Assembly (NCBI GenBank): GCA_019359695.1
Contig: JAHHGV010000011.1
Coordinates: 116,742-180,741 of the forward strand
DNA from: Brasilonema angustatum HA4187-MV1
GTDB taxonomy: Bacteria; Cyanobacteriota; Cyanobacteriia; Cyanobacteriales; Nostocaceae
Length of the DNA stretch: 64,000 nucleotides
Reading direction: 5' to 3'
Shown: positions 28,579-35,906 of the stretch, piece by piece
Numbering within the stretch: the first letter of the stretch is position 1
Layout of the letters: the number at the start of each line of letters is the position of its first letter
The notes under the pieces: generated by a model
Database searches by the model: none
What the model saw: only the letters and a program-made list of their open reading frames with translations
What the model was told of the DNA's origin: nothing
Position numbers and translations under genes: made by a program

Positions 28579-29111
28579 GCCGAATTTGCTTGTACTTGGA
28601 TGAAGACACGATTAAACAGGCGTTGATACAAGCTCTGCGAAATGCAGATTTGGATATCGTTACAGTCGCGGATGCTGATAGATTAGGATATCCCGATGAA
28701 GAACAATTACAGGACTTACGCATTTTAACGACAAACTGTCATTCTGAGTGTAGCGTTAGCGAAACGTTCGCGAAGCGTGTCCCCTTGGGACTCAGAATCT
28801 CCAAGATACTTCGCTACACTCCGTTTCGCTCAGTATGACATTCTCGACTTTGCGTAAGTCCTGAATTAATTTGGGCAGTTGAGCAAGGGCGAGTCATTTA
28901 TAGCTTCAACATTAGGGATTTTTGCAGATTGCACGGTGAGTTTGTGGTTCAACAAAGAACTCATGCTGGCATAGTTCTCGCACCGCAACAACAATACTCG
29001 GTTGGACAGCAGTTACGCGGTTTGCTCAAATTAGCTGCTGATAAGTCAGCCAAGGAGATGGCGAACCAACTCGTGTTTCTGAATGCTTATGTTGAGAAAA
29101 CTATTATATGA
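28575..29111 (+). pseudogene. DUF5615 PIN-like toxin gene split by a MITE
   Basis: The 5' part (28575-28709) encodes RICLYLDEDTIKQALIQALR and DIVTVADADRLGYPDEEQL, the N-terminal half of a DUF5615 toxin. A 154-bp element then interrupts it. The 3' part (28869-29111) continues IWAVEQGRVIYSFNIRDFCRLHGEF, then HAGIVLAPQQQYSVG and on to a normal stop. Removing the element with one AATTA copy joins CAA-TTA to ATT-TGG in frame. As it stands, translation runs into element sequence and stops, so the toxin should be inactive. Confidence 0.88.
28710..28863. mobile_element. 154-bp MITE with perfect 13-bp ends and AATTA target duplication
   Basis: The ends CAGGACTTACGCA (28710-28722) and TGCGTAAGTCCTG (28851-28863) are perfect inverted repeats, flanked by direct repeats AATTA at 28705-28709 and 28864-28868. 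The interior holds CGTTAGCG/TTCGCGAAGCG palindromes of the small dispersed-repeat type. It cannot encode a transposase. Its ends and target size differ from the MITE at 11.5 kb, so a different transposase moved it. Confidence 0.88.
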
Positions 29112-29274
29112 ATAAAAAAAAAGTAGATTTAAATCAGTTATCAGTTATCAGTCCTGACAGCGTATGCTGGGGGATTTGGATCCGCCACAACGTTTTCCAC
29201 CAATTGGTGGGGGACGCGCAACCCAAGGATTTAACTGATAACTGTTTACTGTTCACTGTTCACTGTTAAAGAAT

Positions 29275-30000
29275 ATGTCCAATCCAGTTAAAGTATTTTT
29301 TTCCTACTCCCATAAAGATGAAGTTTTGCGAGACGAATTGGCAACTCATCTGAGCGTGATGAAACGTCAGGGAGTGATTTCAGCTTGGCATGATCGGGAA
29401 ATCAGTGCTGGTGGGGAATGGGCAAATGCGATCGATGACAATCTTAACGCTGCAGATATTATTTTATTGCTGGTGAGCGCTAACTTTCTGGATTCAGATT
29501 ACTGCTACGATATTGAGATGCAGCGAGCAATGGAACGACATGAGGCAAGAGAAGCTCGCGTGATTCCGATTATTCTCAAGCCAGTAGACTGGAGAAATGC
29601 ACCTTTTGCCAAACTGCAAGCACTCCCTAAAAATGCCAAAGCTGTGACGACTTGGCAAGACAAAGATGAAGCTTTTTTGAATATTGCTCAAGAAATTCGC
29701 AGAGTAGTTGAAGATATGGTGAAATCAAAAACCTCTTCAACCGCTTCTGAAACTGCTACACCAGGGATAACGAGCGGTGGATTAAGCCTACGCCAACGCC
29801 GCAGGTTAGAAGAACAACACAGTTCAGTGCAGCAACAGTATGATTTGGTGAGCACAAAATTAGGTAAGCTGCGCCAAGCATACTTGATTGAAACAGATAC
29901 AGCGATAAAGTTTAAGCTAGAGAAACAAATTCAGGAAAGCGAAACAGAACTAAATCGGTTAGATCAACAGCTTCAGGAAATCGAGCAAAAGCTTGTGTAG
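29275..30000 (+). CDS. TIR-domain protein with C-terminal coiled-coil domain
   Basis: Residues 1-150 form a bacterial TIR domain: VKVFFSYSHKDE, the strand LLLVSANFLDSDYCYDIE with the putative NADase catalytic Glu81, and RVIPIILKPVDW. A Thr/Ser linker leads to a charged helical domain (about 168-241; RQRRRLEEQHSS, KFKLEKQIQESETELNRL) that I recall attached to other cyanobacterial effector proteins and which may act as an adaptor. TIR NADases act in antiphage or cell-death signalling. The stop is 30 nt before a second TIR gene, so the two are probably one operon. Confidence 0.88.
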   Translation: MSNPVKVFFSYSHKDEVLRDELATHLSVMKRQGVISAWHDREISAGGEWANAIDDNLNAADIILLLVSANFLDSDYCYDIEMQRAMERHEAREARVIPIILKPVDWRNAPFAKLQALPKNAKAVTTWQDKDEAFLNIAQEIRRVVEDMVKSKTSSTASETATPGITSGGLSLRQRRRLEEQHSSVQQQYDLVSTKLGKLRQAYLIETDTAIKFKLEKQIQESETELNRLDQQLQEIEQKLV

Positions 30001-30030
30001 TTATCTTAATATATATAAATAATACCCCCT

Positions 30031-31101
30031 ATGACATCTATTGAAGTTTTTATTTCTTACCACCAAAAGGATGAGGACTTTCGCGAAGAGTTAGAAAAGC
30101 ATCTAGCGTCTTTGCGGCGGGAACAAACTATTATTAGTTGGAGCGATCGCAAAATCGTCGCGGGGCAAGAATTCAAAGGTGAAATTAATAAGTATCTTAA
30201 CCAAGCTGGGCTTATCCTGTTGTTAGTGAGTCCAGATTTTATTGCTTCGGAATATCACTGGACAGTTGAAGTTACACGAGCTTTAGAGCAAAATGCAGCA
30301 GAAAAAGCTAGTGTTATCCCAGTGTTACTGCGTTATGCAGATTGGGAAACTCCTCCCATTGATGAACTGTCCCCACTGCCAAGAAATCGCGAACCGATAA
30401 AAAGCTGGAATGATCGAGATAAAGCATTCTTAGAAGTTATCAAGGGAATTCGGGAGGCAATCGCGCAATTACTTGCTAGCCCGAATTACTCACCCCCTCA
30501 ACAAACTCCACAAGAACTGGACGATCGCCAATATCAAGTCACAAGGCTGATTAATGAAGCAGATCGTTTACGCGAAGGTAAAAAGTTTGAGGAAGCAGTC
30601 CTTATATACAAAGCAGTCCTCAGCCTTCATCCAAACTCTGTACTGGCTCACAAGAACCTGGGGATTGCGCTGTACTATCAAGGCAAATTCGATGAAGCGA
30701 TCGCCTCTTTCCGTAAAGCTTTGCAAATCGACCCAAATTATACAGATGCTCACAATGCCCTGGGGAATGCGCTGTCCGCTCAAGGCAAACTCGATGAAGC
30801 GATCGCCTCTTTCCGTAAAGCCTTGCAAATCGACCCAAATTATCCAAATGCTCACAATAACCTGGGGATTGCGCTGTACTATCAAGACAAATTCGATGAA
30901 GCGATCGCCTCTTTCCGTAAAGTCTTGCAAATCGACCCAAATTATCCAAATGCTCACAATAACCTGGGGTCAGCGCTGAAAAATCAAGGCAAACTCGAAG
31001 AAGCGATCGCAGAACTGGAAATAGCTGTTCGCCTCGATCCTAGTAGTACGCTGTATCGTAAAAACTTAGAGAATTATAAGAATAAAAAGAAGGGTTTTTG
31101 A
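30031..31101 (+). CDS. TIR-TPR protein
   Basis: The 356-residue protein starts with a TIR domain (IEVFISYHQKDE; LLLVSPDFIASEYHWTVE with putative catalytic Glu80; VIPVLLRYADWE). About five TPR units (residues 175-350, consensus AHNNLGIALYYQ...FDEAIASFRKALQIDPNY) follow. Three TPR units come from a 102-bp DNA repeat. TPRs bind partner proteins, so this protein could recognise a ligand or recruit partners while the TIR domain cleaves NAD+. It follows another TIR gene by 30 nt, suggesting joint action in a conflict or cell-death pathway. Confidence 0.88.
   Translation: MTSIEVFISYHQKDEDFREELEKHLASLRREQTIISWSDRKIVAGQEFKGEINKYLNQAGLILLLVSPDFIASEYHWTVEVTRALEQNAAEKASVIPVLLRYADWETPPIDELSPLPRNREPIKSWNDRDKAFLEVIKGIREAIAQLLASPNYSPPQQTPQELDDRQYQVTRLINEADRLREGKKFEEAVLIYKAVLSLHPNSVLAHKNLGIALYYQGKFDEAIASFRKALQIDPNYTDAHNALGNALSAQGKLDEAIASFRKALQIDPNYPNAHNNLGIALYYQDKFDEAIASFRKVLQIDPNYPNAHNNLGSALKNQGKLEEAIAELEIAVRLDPSSTLYRKNLENYKNKKKGF
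30655..30960. repeat. Three near-identical 102-bp TPR-coding repeats
   Basis: The units 30655-30756, 30757-30858 and 30859-30960 each encode one 34-residue TPR, and each carries GCGATCGCCTCTTTCCGTAA. A fourth diverged unit follows. The near identity at the DNA level, synonymous sites included, points to recent amplification. Confidence 0.9.
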
Positions 31102-31240
31102 GGGTGTTTATTTGGTGGGTAGAATATTCTCAGTTTTATTAATGTAAACGGTGTGCGATCAGCATACAAAAAATCATCAAGATATATTAACTTTATCTCT
31201 TATTAAGATACATGATTTCCGATTTAGACCACTTGCACAG

Positions 31241-31325
31241 GGGAGCATCCCAATTTTTCAAAAACGTGTTTGTCATTGCGCTAACGCAATGACAAACATA
31301 ATTCTTGCTAAATTGGGATGCTCTC
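31241..31325. mobile_element. 85-bp foldback MITE-like element
   Basis: Perfect 14-bp terminal inverted repeats (31243-31256 with 31310-31323, GAGCATCCCAATTT) enclose a second perfect 13-bp stem (31268-31280 with 31285-31297) with a 4-nt loop. The whole element would fold into a long hairpin. It lies between the TIR-TPR gene and the Uma2 gene and has no coding potential. It could also act as a terminator-like block. Confidence 0.75.
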
Positions 31326-31353
31326 TATCTAACTCGCTTGAAGGTGAACTCAG

Positions 31354-31917
31354 ATGGTACAAACACCAAGTATTGCTATAACATTGGAGGAGTTTCTGAA
31401 ACTGCCAGAAACTGAGCCTGCTAGCGAGTATGTTGACGGGCATATTATCCAAAAACCAATGCCGCAAGGTAAGCACAGCACGATTCAGACTGAATTATCC
31501 ACTGCTATTAATGCAGTTCTTAAACCCCGGCGAATTGCACGAGCATTTTCTGAACTTCGTTGTACATTTGGCGGACGCTCAATAGTGCCAGATGTGACTG
31601 TGTTTTCTTGGGCGAGGATTCCGCGTGATGAGAATGGCGAAGTTGCTAATAGCTTTCAACTAGCCCCCGATTGGACAATTGAAATTCTTTCGCCCGACCA
31701 AAGCCAAACGAAAGTTACAAAAAATATATTACACTGCTTGAAGTCTAAAACTCGGATGGGGTGGTTAGTTGATCCAGAAGAACAATCAGTATTTGTTTAT
31801 TTGCCGGATCAACCAACAGATGTTTTTGATCAACCAGAAACACGTTTACCAGTGCCAGAGTTTGCTAGAGATTTGGCTCTGACAGTTGGAGATTTGTTTG
31901 GTTGGCTATTGGATTAA
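31354..31917 (+). CDS. Uma2-family (DUF820) endonuclease-like protein
   Basis: The 187-residue protein has the family pattern: TLEEFLKLPETEPASEYVDG, HSTIQTELSTAI, the core SIVPDVTVFS with a conserved PD motif, and DWTIEILSPDQS (the E-x-L/S pattern of the restriction-endonuclease-like fold), then MGWLVDPEEQSVFVY. Uma2 proteins are abundant in cyanobacteria and are predicted PD-(D/E)XK nucleases, often near transposons. The biological role is unknown. An upstream foldback element ends 28 nt before its start, so expression may depend on a promoter within or next to that element. Confidence 0.88.
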   Translation: MVQTPSIAITLEEFLKLPETEPASEYVDGHIIQKPMPQGKHSTIQTELSTAINAVLKPRRIARAFSELRCTFGGRSIVPDVTVFSWARIPRDENGEVANSFQLAPDWTIEILSPDQSQTKVTKNILHCLKSKTRMGWLVDPEEQSVFVYLPDQPTDVFDQPETRLPVPEFARDLALTVGDLFGWLLD

Positions 31918-31939
31918 ACAAACAAGTGTATCGGTTGAA

Positions 31940-32079
31940 TATAGCGATTCTCTTTTACATGAAGTACATTTTTCAACCTCACCCCCAACCCCTCTCCTTG
32001 CTAAGGAGAGGGGAGCGTTTGCGTCAGCAAATGCGGGGTGAGGTGACGACTGTATTGCACCGAAGTGAGAACCGCTATA
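31940..32079. repeat. 140-bp composite repeat with TATAGCG-type inverted ends
   Basis: Imperfect inverted ends (TATAGCGATTCTC at 31940 and GAGAACCGCTATA ending 32079) enclose a CCTCACCCCC...GGGGTGAGG foldback that itself contains the CTCTCCTTGCTAAGGAGAGG hairpin. This looks like one repeat nested in another. No gene is present. Confidence 0.6.
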
Positions 32080-32099
32080 GTTCAGTTAGTAATATTTAA

Positions 32100-32324
32100 G
32101 ATCCCCCAATCCCTTTAAAAACCTACCGTGTACACACAAGTCCTCGAATTACCCAAAATTTGGAACCTCACCCTGCCCTATCGGGCATCCCTCTCCTTAC
32201 TAAGGAGAGGGAAATATTTTAGCGCCGATTCAAGCGAGGGTGAGGTTTTAAACGAGATGTGTGTACACCGTAGCTAAAAAAGCTTGCTCAGTTCCCTCCT
32301 TTTTAAGGAGGGCTAGGGAGGATC
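32100..32324. mobile_element. MITE-like element with GATCCCCC inverted ends (copy 2), with nested repeat
   Basis: The left end starts GATCCCCCAATCCC and the right end CTCCTTTTTAAGGAGGGCT...GATC matches copy 1 at 25970-26163. The middle holds a CCTCACCC...GGGTGAGG foldback (about 32166-32247), apparently inserted into it. Flanking TTAACTGAA(T/C)-type sequence is shared with copy 1, so the repeat may extend about 20 bases further right. Confidence 0.6.
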
Positions 32325-32504
32325 AACCCTTAACTGAATCGTATTGGTGTATCGGTTGAACAGTTGATAAAAATCTCTCCATTTTCTAATGGTTAGTAAA
32401 AATTTTCTTCAGACAGTAGATTATCGTATCTCTATTCTTTAAGGATGGGTTGTAATGTCGGCTATTTTTAAGTGATGAAACACTTGATTGGGTTCATGAT
32501 TGCC

Positions 32505-32816
32505 TCACATTGACGCGACACATTTTACAGAGCTAATCTCCATGACATCGGAGATATAACAGGTGCCTCCAAACTTATTCAGCAGAGGTTTGAGGTTTTC
32601 TACAACAGGCTTGATTTCCTCAGGCGTACAGAACGCGAGGATGTAAACATTATCGAGCATCGTCATGTCTAAATCTTCGGCTCTTCCTCGTAATCCTTTG
32701 CCTGCAACATTTCGGATTACAATATGACCGTTTACACCTGACTTATCTAAACGATCTAAAATTTTGCCAAGCTCAAAGGAGTTGGCAATAATTTCTATCC
32801 TTTTAACTAGGTGCAT
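32505..32816 (-). CDS. PII-like protein of the SbtB type (short form)
   Basis: I start at ATG 32816 because GGAG (inside the end of sbtA) is 9 nt upstream. The 103-residue protein has the ferredoxin-like PII fold: HLVKRIEIIANSFELGKILDRL, GVNGHIVIRNVAGKGLRG and the end GGTCYISDVMEI. It follows sbtA by 5 nt, as in known SbtA-SbtB pairs where SbtB binds adenine nucleotides and controls bicarbonate uptake. It lacks the C-terminal CGPEGC redox loop known from Synechocystis SbtB and the T-loop region is short, so regulation may differ. Confidence 0.82.
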   Translation of the reverse strand: MHLVKRIEIIANSFELGKILDRLDKSGVNGHIVIRNVAGKGLRGRAEDLDMTMLDNVYILAFCTPEEIKPVVENLKPLLNKFGGTCYISDVMEISSVKCVASM

Positions 32817-32821
32817 TATTA

Positions 32822-33796
32822 TTAGCTCCAAAACAATTTAATTACGTACAGATACACTGGAATTCCCACAATAATATTGAATGGGAATGTTACTGCCAGA
32901 GCCGTAGAAACGTACAAGCTGGGATTCGCTTCCGGAACAGTCAACCGCATGGCTGCTGGGACAGCGATGTAAGAGGCGCTGGCACATAGTACGGCGAACA
33001 AGAGTGCATTTCCTTGAGGCAGATTAAGCAATTTGGCGATCGCTAACCCAATAGCTGCATTCAGTATTGGAATCAGAATTGCAAATGAAATCAGGAAAAA
33101 TCCTGTTTTTTGCAAGTCTTTAATTCTTCTAGCAGCCACCAATCCCATATCGAGTAAAAAGAAGGTGAGAACTCCATAGAACAATCCTTGAGTAAAGGGT
33201 TCCAAAACTTTCCAACCATGTTCTCCGGTCAAGAATCCAATCAGGACACTACCGACTAGTAGAAAGACTGAACTGTTCAGAAACGCATCTCGTAACACTT
33301 CGGGCCAAGAAAACTCTCGCGACTTGCCTTTCTCAAGGGTAAATAAATTTACCAGGATCAGACCAACAATGATCGCTGGAGATTCCATCAGAGCAAGAGC
33401 TGCTACCATGTAGCCATCATAAGGAATGCTAAGTTCAGTTAGAAAAGCACTCGCGGTGATGAAGGTGACAGCACTGATAGAGCCGTAGGTTGCGGCGATC
33501 GCTGCAGCATCATAAATATCCAGCTTCAGCTTTAAAATAAAAAAGGTGTAAATCGGGACAAAACAAGCCATTAACACTGCTGCTAAAAGTGTCAGAACCA
33601 CTTCCTGAGTGATTCCACTTTTCACCAGTTCTACTCCCCCCTTAAACCCAATCGCAAACAGCAGATAAAGCGAAAGAAGTTTAGGCGCAGGGGGAGGAAT
33701 TTCCAGATCGGACTTGACAAAAACAGCAATCATCCCTAAAAAGAAAAACAGAACTGGCGGATTCAAAATGTTGGATATGATCAAACTAGCATCCAT
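32822..33796 (-). CDS. sbtA: Sodium-dependent bicarbonate transporter SbtA
   Basis: The 324-residue protein has about ten membrane helices, starting ISNILNPPVLFFFLGMIAVF. It has the family-typical LLSLYLLFAIGFKGGVELV, TYGSISAVTFITA in the middle (substrate/Na+ region) and LCASASYIAVPAAMRLTVPEANPS (in part) near the end, which mirrors the first half. SbtA imports HCO3- with Na+ at the plasma membrane as part of the carbon-concentrating mechanism. The downstream PII-like gene is translationally close, with its ribosome site inside this gene. It is usually induced by low CO2; no regulator site was recognised. Confidence 0.93.
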   Translation of the reverse strand: MDASLIISNILNPPVLFFFLGMIAVFVKSDLEIPPPAPKLLSLYLLFAIGFKGGVELVKSGITQEVVLTLLAAVLMACFVPIYTFFILKLKLDIYDAAAIAATYGSISAVTFITASAFLTELSIPYDGYMVAALALMESPAIIVGLILVNLFTLEKGKSREFSWPEVLRDAFLNSSVFLLVGSVLIGFLTGEHGWKVLEPFTQGLFYGVLTFFLLDMGLVAARRIKDLQKTGFFLISFAILIPILNAAIGLAIAKLLNLPQGNALLFAVLCASASYIAVPAAMRLTVPEANPSLYVSTALAVTFPFNIIVGIPVYLYVIKLFWS

Positions 33797-34498
33797 GTCT
33801 ATCTCTCCTTATAGTGATGCAACGGAAAATTTAGAAAACTTTGCATTGTGAGAAACTCATGTAACCCTTGAATCATGATGTATCGCGTACTGTGACCTTA
33901 TGTCAATTGAGTGACGAAGTATCTCTATAGCTTTGTGTTCTCAATTTTGGCTGATAATAATCTCTAACCCTTGTTTTTAGGCACTTTCGCAACAAAGAAA
34001 TTTCATTAAACCTTTTGCAAAAGTCGGGAAAACGAAAAGTTAATAGCTTTTGGTCTGCGATCAGCAATGCTAGCGCTCTCTGCTGGAGCATCGCGCTTGG
34101 CTTTACATAAGTTTTTTTTATACAATTTGTAAAAATATGTGAGGTTCATAATTATACAAATTTGGGATCAGATTAAACCTCAAACTAAATCTTTTCCTAC
34201 GGTTTCGATAACGGTCTGATCGGATTTGGGTTGATAGAGGATATCGCGGTAAAGATTTTACCGCAAACTTCAGAGGCTTTTATTTACAGCCATTTCCAGG
34301 TAAATAGACCACAGTCGTGGAAGTGAATGACATTGCACCCCTACAAACGGTGTGGTTCATTTAGGTGAAAACTGCTGTATGTCGCAATAATTCGTTTGAT
34401 GTTAAAGCAACTTGCGTTATTAAAATCAGTGATCTAAAACTTTTGAGACATTCTCTTATGCTGAGGTCTCCAACAACTTGCGTTGTCCAGTATTCTGG
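33797..34498. other. 702-base intergenic region between the GT2 gene and sbtA
   Basis: This non-coding stretch must hold the sbtA promoter. It contains a perfect 8-bp hairpin (34246-34253 with 34257-34264) without a T-run and a few small palindromes. No open frame looks protein-like. I could not recognise binding sites for the CO2 regulators CcmR or CmpR. Confidence 0.4.
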
Positions 34499-35395
34499 TT
34501 ACTCACGATACTGACAGGCTAGAGCAATTTTTGCAGAGAGAGGAATATCTTCATTTTCGTACTTATTGCGCAGATACCTTAGAAAGGCTTGCTCACCATT
34601 TAGCATATCATCTAAAGCTTTTTTCTCAGCTTTAGCAACATCCCTGTACATATATGTCTGTAGGTAGTCCACAAACCTTACATGTTTAAGGTTATATTCT
34701 CTATGTAGAGCGTAAAAATGGTCATAGCTAAAAAGAACATCCTCCTTTTTAACTGATACTGCTCCAGAAAAGTTCTGAGCACCATAACCTAACTTTTCGT
34801 CAAAAACCAGCCCGTACTTCTGTAAAAAGTCCAGGTCATAAACGCTGTTCCAAGACCATGCGAAATGGGAATAACTTAGGTTTGCTAAGTTGAAACTACG
34901 TGGAATCGGACGTTTAATTGTGCGCCCCGTGTTGTAGGCTCTAGTAATCAAACTAAAAGTGAAGTTAGGCTGGTTTTTTTGCTTTTCAATCACTTTAACA
35001 ATATTATCCAAATGATTGGGTAATATCCAGTCATCTGAATCGACAAAAATAATATTTTTACCTATTGCTAATTTGATAGCAGTGTTGCGGGCTACAGATA
35101 CACCTTTGTTAGATTGTTCAACATATTTGAATCTTAGGTCATCACCTACAATCTGATCAAAGATATACTTACATTGAAATCGGTTTTCTATATTGAGTAT
35201 ACTCAGTTTCGATTTCCAATCAGTATCCTGATCTCTGTACCAATCTTCTGTTCTCGTTCCTTTGCTGCCATCGTTCACTACAATACACTCAAAATCTCTC
35301 AAATACTGATTCTTTAGAGACCCTAAGCATTGTTCCAGAAAGCGTTCTGTTTGATATACAGGAACAATGATAGAAAATAAAGGTTGAGTATTCAT
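34499..35395 (-). CDS. Family 2 glycosyltransferase (GT-A fold)
   Basis: I take ATG 35395 as start because it places FSIIVPVYQTERFLEQCL, the first GT2 strand, near the N-terminus; a GTG at 35440 is possible and neither has a clear ribosome site. Later motifs are CIVVNDGSKG (nucleotide binding), SNKGVSVARNTAI and IIFVDSDDWILP with the DxD-type metal site. It transfers a sugar from a nucleotide donor; the acceptor is unknown. The upstream DNA carries a duplicated 117-bp block. No other glycan genes are adjacent apart from the GHL10 hydrolase upstream. Confidence 0.88.
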   Translation of the reverse strand: MNTQPLFSIIVPVYQTERFLEQCLGSLKNQYLRDFECIVVNDGSKGTRTEDWYRDQDTDWKSKLSILNIENRFQCKYIFDQIVGDDLRFKYVEQSNKGVSVARNTAIKLAIGKNIIFVDSDDWILPNHLDNIVKVIEKQKNQPNFTFSLITRAYNTGRTIKRPIPRSFNLANLSYSHFAWSWNSVYDLDFLQKYGLVFDEKLGYGAQNFSGAVSVKKEDVLFSYDHFYALHREYNLKHVRFVDYLQTYMYRDVAKAEKKALDDMLNGEQAFLRYLRNKYENEDIPLSAKIALACQYRE

Positions 35396-35400
35396 GACCG

Positions 35401-35702
35401 TTTTGAGGAAAAAACGTAACTGTAATTCAACGCCTAACACATTTTATTTTAATAGTCAAAATTGCTTTTTAACCTGTTGCTAATCTCTAAATTTTACACA
35501 TTCTATAAAATATATAGGAATCATATTTGATTTCTGAAAAAAATTACGAGATAATACGGAGGGATCTATCTGTCTAACAGCATCATTTTGAGGAAAAAAC
35601 GTAACTGTAATTTAACGTCTAACACATTTTATTTTAATAGTCAAAATTGCTTTTTAACCTGTTGCTAATCTCTAAATTTTACACATTCTATCAAATATAT
35701 AT
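35401..35702. repeat. 117-bp direct repeat upstream of the GT2 gene
   Basis: The blocks 35401-35517 and 35586-35702 are near-identical direct copies (offset 185 bases, only a few mismatches). The first copy includes the putative leader and alternative start of the GT2 gene. The 68 bases between them are unique. This looks like a segmental duplication of the gene's upstream region. Confidence 0.9.
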
Positions 35703-35821
35703 ACCAATCCTAAATGAGTTGTGAAATTATTCGTTGGGGTAGGGAACGCTTAACGCTTAACGCTTAACAGGGAAGAAGAATGTACAAACTACTTTGTTTT
35801 TAAGCGCAGAGCGCAGGCTCA
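35703..35821. mobile_element. MITE-like element with GCTTAAC heptamers (copy B, inverted)
   Basis: Read on the minus strand this matches the element at 14630-14774: GCCTGCGCTCTGCGCTTAAA, then three tandem TTAAGCG heptamers and TTCCCTACC(C/T)CAACGA, ending near a TTTCACAACTC block. A separate hairpin (35821-35831 with 35845-35855, 11-bp stem) follows between it and the GHL10 gene. Confidence 0.65.
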
Positions 35822-35906
35822 GATTCCCGACTCCTTTAAAAGTTGTCGGGAATCTTGTTGTTCACGGAGCGCGCAGCGTGCCTGCAAAGCTCATGATTTA
35901 AGATCG

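Noticed and set aside
30568..30957. Minus-strand repeat proteins opposite the TPR region
   Set aside because: They mirror the 102-bp TPR-coding repeats. The plus-strand frame encodes a normal TIR-TPR protein.
33903..34091. 62-residue minus-strand frame upstream of sbtA
   Set aside because: There is no ribosome site and no recognisable domain, and the sequence composition resembles the surrounding non-coding DNA.
34246..34264. Terminator for the GT2 transcript
   Set aside because: The 8-bp hairpin is perfect but is followed by no T-run on either strand and lies more than 230 nt from the stop.
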